Shown here one piece after another: positions 55,201 to 63,014 of a stretch of DNA of 64,000 nucleotides. Under the pieces are notes generated by a model that saw nothing but the letters and a program-made list of their open reading frames with translations, was not told where the DNA came from and searched no databases. This DNA comes from Homarus americanus (taxonomy: Eukaryota > Arthropoda > Malacostraca > Decapoda > Nephropidae), in the NCBI RefSeq assembly GCF_018991925.1, contig NW_024724368.1, positions 1,040,819 to 1,104,818 of the forward strand, written 5' to 3'. The position numbers and the translations under genes are program-made. How positions within the stretch are numbered: position 1 is the stretch's first letter; every line of letters starts with the position of its first letter.

Positions 55201-55992
55201 AAGCCATTCGTTATACATAATAGTTAACCAGCATAACCCACTCAAAACTGATTCCGTGTGCCCATAAACGCTTCCTAGTCTGTCAAAATATAAATATTCA
55301 ACAACATTATGTAAACACTAATATGATGTTTACGATGCACTAGTGTGGAAAACCATCAATATACACAATAATGTGGTGTTCTACGGCCTACATTACTTAT
55401 ACCGTATGTCTTCAAGCACGTGCCATCCAGCGACACATTTAACAAGACAGGAAGCTAATAAGGACGAATTTTGACACGTAAGTTCCTCATACTCTCGATT
55501 TGCGACTGCTACCTTATATTCTTGGCCTCCTGCGGAAAATCAAGTCTAACCACTGGTGTTGGGGACAAAGTCAACATGTTAACAGGTAGACGGCAATGAA
55601 CACTGTGCCTTTCAGTTCGCTGTTTAGCTCTTTAATACGGGAGCTGTGGGGTAGCTGTGGTCATTATGTTTTCCTGTTCGCTGGTGGACCACGATTCCAA
55701 GATACAATGGTGTTATTATTTTGAGCATCTGCACTGTGTTTACAGGGATTGAATATATATGGTTATACAATTCATTCTTACTCACTTCCATCATCCATCC
55801 CGTGACGATTTTGCGCATGAAGGGTTGGATGTCATTCTGTATGTGTTTGAAGTAGTTTTGAGGAGGCATTGAGAAAGGCTGGAGTTGCAGCATGTTGTCG
55901 AGAACACGTCTGTCGTTGAGCAGTGTGGGGTCCTCGTGAGCTATGGGTTCGTCTGAACATGCTGGGGCTTCAGAACAATACAACTCCTCCAT
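17546..55992 (-). CDS. CycD: G1/S-specific cyclin D, four coding exons
   Basis: The four exons join as 55992-55786, 52534-52319, 40870-40714 and 17874-17546, giving 909 nt and 302 residues plus TGA. D-type cyclins bind and activate CDK4/6 in the nucleus and start Rb phosphorylation in G1. Visible features are LYCSE (an LxCxE Rb-binding motif, residues 4-8), MRKIV (59-63, the hydrophobic-patch helix), FFDRFL (87-92), LLASK with Lys115 and QWE with Glu144 (29 apart, matching the human D1 CDK contacts Lys112 and Glu141), a second cyclin fold at about 155-250, a Gln-rich stretch (264-281), and a terminal TPKDLTDIHF whose Thr293-Pro294 matches the human D1 Thr286 degron. Length is close to human D1 (295). 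The start is the first ATG after an in-frame TGA at about 56041-56043. The gene name rests on family similarity read by eye. All four splice junctions are GT-AG and keep the frame. Confidence 0.95.
20031..20071 (+). repeat. (GA)20 microsatellite
   Basis: Perfect GA run within cyclin D intron 3. Confidence 0.98.
23979..24004 (+). repeat. (GT)13 microsatellite
   Basis: Perfect GT run within cyclin D intron 3. Confidence 0.96.
32743..32759 (-). repeat. Interstitial (TTAGG)3 telomere-like tract
   Basis: The plus strand reads CCTAACCTAACCTAACC, three units of the arthropod telomere repeat in reverse orientation. It is too short to show a telomere fusion. Confidence 0.6.
32806..32859 (+). repeat. 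(GT)27 microsatellite
   Basis: Perfect GT run within cyclin D intron 3, about 50 bp after the telomere-like tract. Confidence 0.98.
33652..33802 (+). repeat. 30-bp minisatellite with TGACGTG cores, 5 copies
   Basis: Five units begin GTGACGTGTGGAGGTGGTGG at 33661, 33691, 33721, 33751 and 33781, with a partial lead-in. The second unit has CAAG in place of GAGG and the last stops early. Because 30 is a multiple of three, the array reads as an open decapeptide repeat in several frames, which is a composition artefact rather than a gene. It lies in cyclin D intron 3. Confidence 0.95.
39447..39540 (+). promoter_or_regulatory. Promoter-like block antisense to cyclin D in intron 3
   Basis: In order on the plus strand there are two inverted CCAAT boxes (ATTGG at 39447-39451 and 39489-39493), a duplicated AGCGGGTGCC (39457 and 39512), an E2F-like AACGCGCC (39501-39508) and a TATATATTTA box (39531-39540). 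The order and spacing match a class II promoter that would start near 39565, antisense to cyclin D and about 1.2 kb inside intron 3. No protein product is evident downstream. Confidence 0.35.
40714..40870 (-). CDS. CycD: Cyclin D coding exon 3 (residues 142-194)
   Basis: The exon is 157 nt. The acceptor is TTTATCTTTCCAG ending at 40871, and the donor is ACCG|GTGAGT with GT at 40713-40712, leaving one base of codon 194 (phase 1). It encodes QWELLLLSKLGWDL, with Glu144 matching the human D1 CDK4-contact Glu141, then the inter-fold linker and the start of the second cyclin fold (DFVDHLLRRV, RRHATTFVALVGT). The QWELLLLSKL helix continues directly from exon 2 with no missing or extra residues relative to D1. 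Confidence 0.95.
41842..41875 (+). repeat. (AC)17 microsatellite
   Basis: Perfect AC run within cyclin D intron 2. Confidence 0.97.
46064..46087 (+). repeat. (AC)12 microsatellite
   Basis: Perfect AC run about 70 bp from the AP-1-site array. Confidence 0.96.
46156..46201 (+). repeat. 17-bp repeat carrying AP-1 sites
   Basis: A 17-bp unit TGGTGAGTCAGAGAGCG is repeated, placing consensus AP-1 sites TGAGTCA at 46159-46165 and 46176-46182 and a variant TGAATCA at 46193-46199. It lies in cyclin D intron 2. Confidence 0.8.
50189..50268 (+). repeat. 15-bp tandem repeat (TGTGTGGTGACTTAC)
   Basis: About five units of TGTGTGGTGACTTAC with small variants (GACCTAC, GGCTTAC) lie within cyclin D intron 2. 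Confidence 0.85.
52227..52263 (+). repeat. (AC)18 microsatellite next to the exon 2 splice donor
   Basis: In the sense of the cyclin transcript this is a (UG)18 run beginning about 55 nt downstream of the exon 2 donor. Confidence 0.97.
52319..52534 (-). CDS. CycD: Cyclin D coding exon 2 (residues 70-141)
   Basis: The exon is 216 nt in phase 0 at both ends. The acceptor is a pyrimidine-rich TTTTCTTACAG ending at 52535, and the donor is AAG|GTACGT at 52318. It encodes the core of the first cyclin box: ICEEQACEDQVFATAINFFD, then RFLCVCVIQKTQLQLVGAVC, then LLLASKLRQC with CDK-contact Lys115, and a YTEYS segment. The length equals, from memory, exon 2 of vertebrate CCND1. A (CA)n run at 52227-52263 lies in the intron just past the donor. 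Confidence 0.96.
52535..55785 (-). other. Cyclin D intron 1 (3251 nt)
   Basis: GT-AG intron between exons 1 and 2. It is moderately AT-rich, and I see no convincing gene, RNA or mobile element inside it. Poly-C runs occur near 53071-53080. Open frames here are short and look like chance. Confidence 0.85.
55786..55992 (-). CDS. CycD: Cyclin D coding exon 1 (residues 1-69)
   Basis: This is the initiating exon of 207 nt. The ATG at 55992-55990 is used because the frame upstream reaches a TGA without another ATG. A TTG lies two codons upstream but is unlikely as a eukaryotic start. The exon encodes the LxCxE motif at residues 4-8, a D-cyclin-like LLNDRRVL segment (24-31) and the start of the first cyclin box ending in TGWMME. 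The donor reads GAA|GTGAGT, with GT at 55785-55784, in phase 0. The break after the WMME segment is at the same place as in vertebrate D cyclins. Confidence 0.95.
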
Positions 55993-56260
55993 CTTCAACT
56001 CTTCCGGTATAAAGGACTTGGCACTAAATTCAACTCTGGTTCAACTTTTGAACAAGAGCAGAGTTCCGTATTACATGCGCCGTCTCTTTACTTAAAATTC
56101 GTCACGATGATAATTGCAGGCAGCACGTGGTGAAGGTGTAACTTCAAGAACTTGTAAGGAACAGTCTGACGGTGGTGGCCGAACAGTTGACACAAACTTA
56201 AAAACCAAAGTCCTGCACATTTAAATACACTGCTTTACCACTGACAAGTCACTGATAATA
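55993..56260 (-). promoter_or_regulatory. Candidate cyclin D 5' UTR and proximal promoter
   Basis: Immediately upstream of the cyclin start on the minus strand there is an ETS-type core CCGGAAG at 56007-56001 and a palindromic E-box CACGTG at 56124-56129, about 135 bp from the ATG. I see no convincing TATA box at a useful distance, so the transcription start cannot be placed. E-box (Myc/USF) and ETS sites are familiar in cyclin D promoters, but both motifs are short and function is inferred. Confidence 0.3.
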
Positions 56261-56982
56261 ATTATGCATAAGTTCGTTACACTAACAGTCAGTTGTCACA
56301 CACTTGGATAAGTTATTTAATATAATCCAGGATGGGTATGAACCCGTTGCACATATGAGCAAGAGCAGTTGGTTGCGTCGAGAGCGAGGACCAGACATGT
56401 ACTCTCCTCGTCACCCCAACGCACACTGGCTGAGATAATACAGGGTGGCTGTATCGGGACTCGGGTCTCAGGGTCTGGAGGCGGGCTCAGCAGCTGTTTC
56501 ACAACATACTTGCCAGATCCTCCTTGGGAGTATTGCCACAATTCATTATCTCTATTTTATACATAAACATAATATATTAGCATGCTTTCTTAATGCATCC
56601 TGATATGATGTGAATCTCACTTTCTTAGCCACTGACCACGGTGTTTGACAACATAATGTAGAAAATTCCTGAGACGCCGGTGCTGTACTTACATTTGAAT
56701 TTTATTGCTGCTGTATTTTGGCTACAAATTTAGGTTATCAGTTCCTGATAACTTGTATGTTAATGAATAATGTTAAAAAACCAATCAGGATTTCTGTAAA
56801 AGTCACAGGTCTTTTAACAAATTAGATCATCATTAACATTCAAAGGCGCTGATGAGGTTAATCCTTTAGTCTCGTGGTAGATGTTACTAAATATCTTAGT
56901 TATTAAAGATAAAGAATAGCTCTTACCTCTTCTCTTCTCTAAGACAAGGGGTTTCCTTATCACATCCAACTAGAGGCGGGTA

Positions 56983-56987
<5 letters not shown>
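56261..56987. other. Unassigned upstream flank of cyclin D
   Basis: No gene was recognised in this stretch between the proximal promoter and the GA tract. Confidence 0.5.

Positions 56988-57023
<36 letters not shown>
56988..57023 (-). repeat. (GA)18 tract about 1 kb upstream of cyclin D
   Basis: The plus strand reads (CT/TC)n. In the cyclin D orientation this is a pure GAGA tract in the upstream flank. Confidence 0.97.
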
Positions 57024-57025
<2 letters not shown>

Positions 57026-57129
57026 ATAGTGTGTATCTCCCGTCAATTTTATGATTAATATGCATTTCAAATTAGTTTGTTCACTGTTTAACATGTTTAC
57101 ATGTTGCGCCAGTTATGATGAAATTGCCG

Positions 57130-57131
<2 letters not shown>

Positions 57132-57186
<55 letters not shown>
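57132..57186 (+). repeat. (AT)27 microsatellite
   Basis: Perfect AT run. Confidence 0.98.
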
Positions 57187-57187
<1 letters not shown>

Positions 57188-57457
57188 CGGCCTTGTATAC
57201 TTGACATTTAAGGTGAATATCCCAAGAGACGACCGCAACAGCTAAAGTCTTTACTGAGCCAGGCAGATGTGAAACCTGCGTCCCTGGACGGAAAGGTGGG
57301 AGTGCAGCGCCTCGCCCTTGATAGTTTCTCCTTGGGCCACCGGATGTCACTTAGGGTCAAATTTTCTAGAGTTCGTACTGATGGACGAAAAATTAGTTAC
57401 GTTTACTTTGTGGCCTTCACTTCGTTGTTTTACGATATTTATATTACATAGTTGTCA

Positions 57458-57461
<4 letters not shown>

Positions 57462-57543
<82 letters not shown>
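57462..57543 (+). repeat. (AT)41 microsatellite
   Basis: Perfect AT run. Confidence 0.98.
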
Positions 57544-57546
<3 letters not shown>

Positions 57547-57939
57547 AGTAAATCACTGTAGGTGCGCGTGATCCAAGTATAACCACAATGTGTGTGTGTT
57601 TTCAAGATTTATACCTCAGTGGTTTTTGAACCTGGGTCTCATTCCTAGTTGGCCCCAGTGCTAACTGGACCCCAGGTATAATGGGGCGCTACTTCTGGTG
57701 GGCCCAAACCCAAATGGGACTAAAAGCAATTAAGACTCAGAAACCACGACGACTAAAAATCATTTCAATAACAAACTTCAAAATATACTCCGTCTTAGAG
57801 TGAACAATCTGTGGGAAAGATACTCCGGGTTTCAGGTAAGTGGACGTGCTAATGGTGGTGGTGGTGGTGTCTGGGTGTTGAGGCAGGATGGTCGTGGCGG
57901 AGTTTTTACACTGGATCCTGTGAGGGTATACATGGTTGA

Positions 57940-58545
57940 GGGGGTGAGGGAGGGAGGGAGGGGAGAATCCGGCCCTCAAAACTGGCAGAAGGGAGGATGT
58001 GGAAGGGGATGGAGGTAGGATGTGTGTATGAGTGTGTGGAAGGCAACATCTGTGAACGACCCTGCCGGTCCCGTATCGGCCTCTTTAGTCACCTTAAAAC
58101 TCACCAACGAAGGTGACTTCCTTAATAACTCATATCATTGTCTCATAGCTGGATGATCGTCATACACGATTCCGAGTGACAGTAAAGTAGTAGTAGTACT
58201 GTGGTGTGGAAGGGGTGAAGGGAGGATGTGGAGTGGGTGGAGGGAAGATGGAGAGGGTGAGGAGAGGAAGAGTCCCACTTACCCTCCCTAAAAGAAGAGA
58301 GGAAGTGAGGGTAGATAATGAGGGAGAGGTTGTGGGGGTGGAGGTGGGGCGGGGGATATTGTGGGGAGGTTAGGGGGCGGGAGGTTTGAGGGAAGGTAAG
58401 GAAGAGGTGAGGATGTTGTGAGGGAAAGGAGTATTATGGAAAGAGAGGATGGGAGGAGAGGGGGGGCAACGAGTGAAGAACAGGAAGAGGTTGTTAGGAA
58501 AAAGGAGGGAGAGGGAGAGATGTGGAGAAAGTGGAGGTCACATCA
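57940..58545 (+). repeat. Polypurine-rich low-complexity region
   Basis: The plus strand is dominated by GGGAGG, GAGGGA and GGTGAGG words, especially 58200-58545. It carries no gene and could form G-rich secondary structures. Confidence 0.6.
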
Positions 58546-58654
58546 ATGAGGTTAGGTCAAATGAGGTCATCTCAGAATGCCCACTACTGAAGCTGTGACC
58601 GACCTGATCCCAAGCAATCCTACAGTTGTTTAAGAAATCAATAATGAATACAGA

Positions 58655-59040
58655 TAAACATTACACCATTACACCATCAGCACCACAACTACACCATTAG
58701 CACCTGTATACCGCCACTGCGCCATCAGCACCACTACACCATCAGTACCACTACAGCACCACTATACCATCAGTACCACCATACCATCAGTACCACTATA
58801 GCACCATTACACAATCAACACCATTACACCATCAGTACCACTACACCATCAGAACCACTACACCACAACTACACCATTAGCACCTGTATACCACCACTGT
58901 GCCATCAGCACCACTACACGATCAGTACCACTACACCATCAGCACCACTACACCATCAGTACCACTATAGCACCATTACATCATCGGCACCACTACACCA
59001 TCAGCACCACTACACCATCAGTACCACTACACACACAACA
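58655..59040 (+). repeat. CACCATCAG/CACTACAC satellite with 180-bp higher-order period
   Basis: Short ACCACTACACCATCAGT(A/C)CC units are repeated. A distinctive 60-bp segment (CACCACAACTACACCATTAG onward, with a unique CACCTGTATACC) occurs at 58681 and again at 58861 with three substitutions, giving an exact 180-bp higher-order repeat. Confidence 0.92.
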
Positions 59041-59223
59041 CTACATCAGCCTGGCTACAACCTGCTCTGCACCAGGCGGGGCTCCAGCTTCCTCCTAGTG
59101 TAGTATTTCAACCAGATATCCTTTTTATCTAGCCTCAGTTTTTTATGTGTGGAGCCCTCTAAATCCTTCCTGGCCTGGGCGGGCGCTCGACCAGCTGATC
59201 CGCTAAATAAATAACTTAACGGC

Positions 59224-59440
59224 ATAGTTTCCGTTTTCTTTGCACACTCACCCATAGTTTCCGTCTTCTGTCTACATATTATGGCTTCCGTTTTCTGTCT
59301 ACATGATATAGTTTCCGTTTTCTGTCTATACTAAATATAGCTTCCGTTTTATGTCTACAGTAAATATAGCTTCCGTTTTATGTCTACACTAAACATAGCT
59401 TCCGTTTTCTGCCTACACACCATATTGTCCGTTTGTATGT
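59224..59440 (+). repeat. TAGTTTCCGTTTTCTGTCTACA tandem repeat
   Basis: Around seven units of about 26-30 bp built on TTCCGTTTTCTGTCTACA run from 59224 to 59440, with diverged first and last copies. They lie just downstream (minus-strand sense) of the putative exon at 59.6-59.8 kb. Confidence 0.85.
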
Positions 59441-59590
59441 ACACTCGCCAGGGCTGTCTTTTTCTGGGTACGCACACGCTTCTATTTTCCAGACATAATT
59501 TTTGTACTCAATATGACTTCTGCAGTAAGAGAGACGGGTAAGGACTTCAAGGAAAACACTTATGTTGATGAAGTTATCAGCAGTACTCAC

Positions 59591-59794
59591 GATGATGTTA
59601 TTTCCGTGTGTTGCCCTGCTGTTGACATACGCAGATAAGCCACAAGTGTGTAAGTACCGCCTGTCATAGCCCTGGATGACTACCATAGATACTGTCACTG
59701 GCTGGGGACGCTGTATTTCTGTGCAAATATGACGGATCTTGTTGAACACGGATGCAGCTTTCCCAGCCAGTGACATTATTATATTTTTAATCAT
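59591..59794 (-). CDS. Putative first coding exon of an unrecognised gene
   Basis: An open frame on the minus strand starts at ATG 59794 (or ATG 59776), directly after an in-frame TGA. It encodes about 68 residues of balanced, non-repetitive composition (MSLAGKAASVFNKIRHICTE..., then QPVTVSMVVIQGYDRRYLHT..., ending ATHGNNII). It then meets a strong donor consensus ATC|GTGAGT with GT at 59590-59589, in phase 0. The gene would run in the same direction as cyclin D, from upstream of it. I do not recognise the protein and could not find a matching second exon. It could be a chance frame or a remnant of a transposon. The call rests on composition, start context and donor only. Confidence 0.35.
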
Positions 59795-60380
59795 TCAGGG
59801 GTATGATAAGGCGGTGATAATTATTCCAGCATATATATACTGTATATCCAAGATAAGGCATCACCTTTATGATTGTTGGAAATCTCTATACTCGTACTAT
59901 TGTTTCTGAATAAAGAATTTAATAACAAGTAATTGGGACTTGATAACTATGAGTTTTTTATGACGTGTATTTTCTATATACCCTGTAGTCTAGTGGATGA
60001 GACGCATTTGTCTGTCTATGAACAGCCCCCACAGACACTGGTCCTACTAAATTTGTCTTTAATTTGTGCAGTCACTGATATTGTCAAGAATTCACATCCG
60101 TCAGCGTCTCGATCACCAGTGTATACAGAGTGTATTAGCGTTGGTCTCCCAGGGCACGTTTATCCTCGACGCTGGGTATAATACAACTCCTCGTTTGTTA
60201 TGTTAAATGATATCAAATCTCTGGTGTTAACAAGCCACACTTCTTGTTTCCAAGACGTTTGTGTTTTAGTTTGTATACAAGATAATAACACTTGTTTTTT
60301 TCCTACGATAGGCATATTTAACGCATTCTTAACATCTAATGTGTGAATTATTTTATCTAGACTTCTAGAGGATAATACAC

Positions 60381-60405
60381 GTGTGTGTGTGTGTGTGTGT
60401 GTGTT
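60381..60405 (+). repeat. (GT)12 microsatellite
   Basis: Perfect GT run. Confidence 0.96.
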
Positions 60406-61122
60406 ATAAATGTTGTGTACAGTAAAGCGTCGCACCCCCGGGTTGTGTAACTTCTTCCTTACATCGTAAATGCCTCCATCTCGGCGTCTTTTGTGTCATC
60501 CTTCTCCTGCCACAGGAAGTTCCAGGTTGTCTCATTCAGTGCCTCAGTAATCCCGTTTGTTCCACGTCGGGTAGGCCGCCCTGCCCGCTCCGCCAGCCTA
60601 CACAAGCAGTGGGCCTCAGCCTTCCCTTAAAGGACACTCACAATGACCCGCCCAATGACCGCCTTGCCAGCTTGTTAATCCACCAATTATGTGGCATAAC
60701 GGGATTTCCTCAGCCCCCCTCCCCCCCTTCACAAACACCGGTTTGTCTCCTGAACGATGCGCAAAGGTCAGGGTCAAGAAGTTCATTATCACTAGATCCC
60801 GGATGTTCAGGCAAAATGCCATACAGGCCTGTATATGCCTATATTTGCCCTTTTTTGTCATGTGAGTGAAATATTGCCTATTTCATTGAATTATGCCTAT
60901 AATGCCTTATTTTAGTGTTTTGTCTGTTATTTGTAAAAAAAGGTGAAAAAATTATTTCCCTACGATTCGTACGATTCTATGGGAGAAAGTTTTTTTTTTT
61001 TTTTTTTTTTTACAATATACTGTATTCCTATTCCTGGCTCACTATACCTATTTTGCTCAGTGAAGCGTCATTAATAATCCAAGGTTTGTCAGCTGTCATA
61101 ATCACGGGTTACACTGACAGGG
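60406..61122. other. Unassigned sequence before the hAT remnant
   Basis: It contains a T22 run at 60990-61011 and several TATGCCTATA/TTGCC words at 60830-60910, which may be 5' non-coding parts of the same dead transposon. No terminal repeat could be fixed. Confidence 0.35.
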
Positions 61123-61689
61123 GTGAAACGATTAGTTCTCTTTCAAAGACGGAAGTTGATACACCCGCATAAACACTGCCCGAAACAAAGGCTTCCCTTA
61201 AACAAAAACTTTGCAATTACAGAATTTGGTGATGTTTTGTCAACAGATGAGGAAGTGCTCTTTTGCAAAGTCTGTGAAAAATCGATACACTATGAGAAGT
61301 ACTCTGTTTCTCAGCATTTAGAGACATTTAAGCATAAAGCAAAAGCTTTTCGAATAGATGGTGAAAAGAAGACATGCCTTCTCTCAACACACACAGCAGC
61401 TTCCAGTCGACAATCTCAGTTTTCAATGGACTAGTGCAAGGCGTTCATCGATGCTGGTATTCCTTTGTGGAAAGTGGAAAATAAATATCTAAAGAGATTT
61501 CTAGAGAAATACACCAAGGAAAGTGTACCAAGTGAGGCTACATTAAGAAATAATTATGTAAACCCTGCCTTTGGTAGTATCATGCAGAAAATACACGATG
61601 AAGTGAGTGACAAAAGAATTTGGATCTCCATTGACGAGACGAATGATGCTGTTGGAAGGTATGTTGCCATTGTTAATCGAAAGGTTTAG
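61123..61689 (+). pseudogene. hAT-type transposase fragment with BED-like zinc finger
   Basis: One continuous reading frame, broken by a single TAG at 61432-61434, shows an N-terminal C-x2-C...H-x5-H finger (CKVCEKS, then SQHLETFKH, about 61265-61333). After the stop it continues AFIDAGIPLWKVENKYLKRF and then ISIDETNDAVGRYVA, which matches the first catalytic Asp region of hAT transposases. The layout resembles CGGBP1-like hAT-derived proteins of arthropods. It ends at TAG 61687-61689 with the rest of the catalytic domain missing, and no clear ATG begins it. Terminal inverted repeats were not found. It is a dead, truncated copy. Confidence 0.75.
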
Positions 61690-62400
61690 ATATGTATTAA
61701 ATTTTTGCATTTTATAAATAAAATGGTTCGTACCTTTTTTTCGTTTTATGCTGCCAATATTTGAATAGTTTAGTGCTTATTTGCCTGCCGGGTCAGGAGA
61801 GGAGCATATTTACGCCACAAAACAGATAGTCAAGTGTGTACCTACAGTAAGAAAGAAGACACTGGAGCAAGTTGACTTACTCAGCTTTAAACAAAAACTG
61901 ACGATTTTTAGCACCATAAAAATAGCTACAGAGAGCACAGTTGAATATCTAGGTTAGCCACCTGATTGGTTCTGTTTTGCTCATCCATTTCCCCACTCAC
62001 CTACTTTCTCGTGGGGCTTCTTCACCCCTACCCTCCCACCCTCCTTCTCTCCCTCCATCTTGTTTTCTCTACCTGTGTAACCATCTTCCCTCCTCTCATC
62101 CTCTCTCCTCCTTACTTGAGCAGCTTTCGTTCCCTCCCTTCAACTTTACCTGTTTAACCTTCCCTTCTTCCCTCCCTCTCATCTCTTTTCTTCCTTTACC
62201 TTCTTTCTTCTTCTTTACCCATTTAACCTTCCCTCCACCCGCCTCCTAAACCCACATAGCCCTCAGCCATCACTGTTGTAGGGGGTTGGTATAGAGGACC
62301 AGCTGGTAAAGGGTCAGCCATCTAACAAAGGGCACAGGTGGTTGTATCTCATCAAGTGCCAGGCCTCTACCAGGAAGCCTGTGAGGAACAACAACAACAA
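61690..62400. other. Unassigned sequence with a CT-rich tract
   Basis: After the hAT fragment there is no recognisable coding sequence. From about 61985 to 62250 the plus strand is a degenerate CCTCCCTT/CTTCC pyrimidine tract. Confidence 0.5.
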
Positions 62401-62404
62401 CAAC

Positions 62405-62527
62405 AAGTGGGCCCCCAAATATATATATATATATATATATAACATGCAAACATTTCTATAAATTTTAAATTTGGGGGCCCACTGATGAGTTTGGCCTGGG
62501 GCCCACAAGTAGGTAAATCCGGCCCTG
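62405..62527 (-). mobile_element. Truncated second copy of the CAGGGCCGG hAT-type MITE family
   Basis: Reading the minus strand from 62527 gives CAGGGCCGGATTTACCTACT, then the same GTGGGCCCCAGGCCAAA and CAGTGGGCCCCCAAAT segments as the element at 10.2 kb. The middle carries a (TA)n run (62420-62441), and the far inverted terminus is not found before a CAA-repeat. No matching target duplication was seen, so this copy is incomplete or rearranged. Confidence 0.8.
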
Positions 62528-63014
62528 GGTAACATATCTCCTTACTGATTTTGAAACATATTTACAGAGACGACATGTATACTCGATATCCATTGTAAAA
62601 ATTTATCATTAATCTAGCTAAATATGCTAAGGTATATCTCCTTAGAATATACTTAAGAGGGAAAACACTGGCCCTCTAAGCTGCCTTCCGTTTTAACGAG
62701 TGATGCGCCTCTTTGAAATAATGTAAACAAGCACAGACATACGACGAACGTGAACCGCAAACAACCGCCAGCTGCATATTCAGTAATTACATATAGAAAT
62801 ACATAGCATTAACATGCAATTTTAAATGTTCTATGCATCATGAAGTGTCTATAGTATGATAAAATGTCACTTTATATTAATAATTAAACAAATTGAAAAA
62901 GAGAAAGAGAGTGTCTGAAATATTTTACAGAACAAAAAAAGTAATTCAAATTACTACGTTTTCCTGGTCGGAAATACAGAATGAAACATGTAAAAAATAC
63001 TGAATTTTCTAACA
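62528..63014. other. AT-rich sequence before the LINE remnant
   Basis: No reverse transcriptase or other coding remnant was recognised here, so the LINE appears truncated close to its RNase H domain. Confidence 0.4.

Noticed and set aside
59055..59255. Minus-strand peptide ending KDIWLKYYTRRKLEPRLVQS, considered as the second exon of the orphan gene at 59.6-59.8 kb
   Set aside because: The only nearby acceptor (TTTATTTAG) gives the wrong phase for joining to the donor at 59590 and leads to a stop. It may be a repeat-derived fragment.
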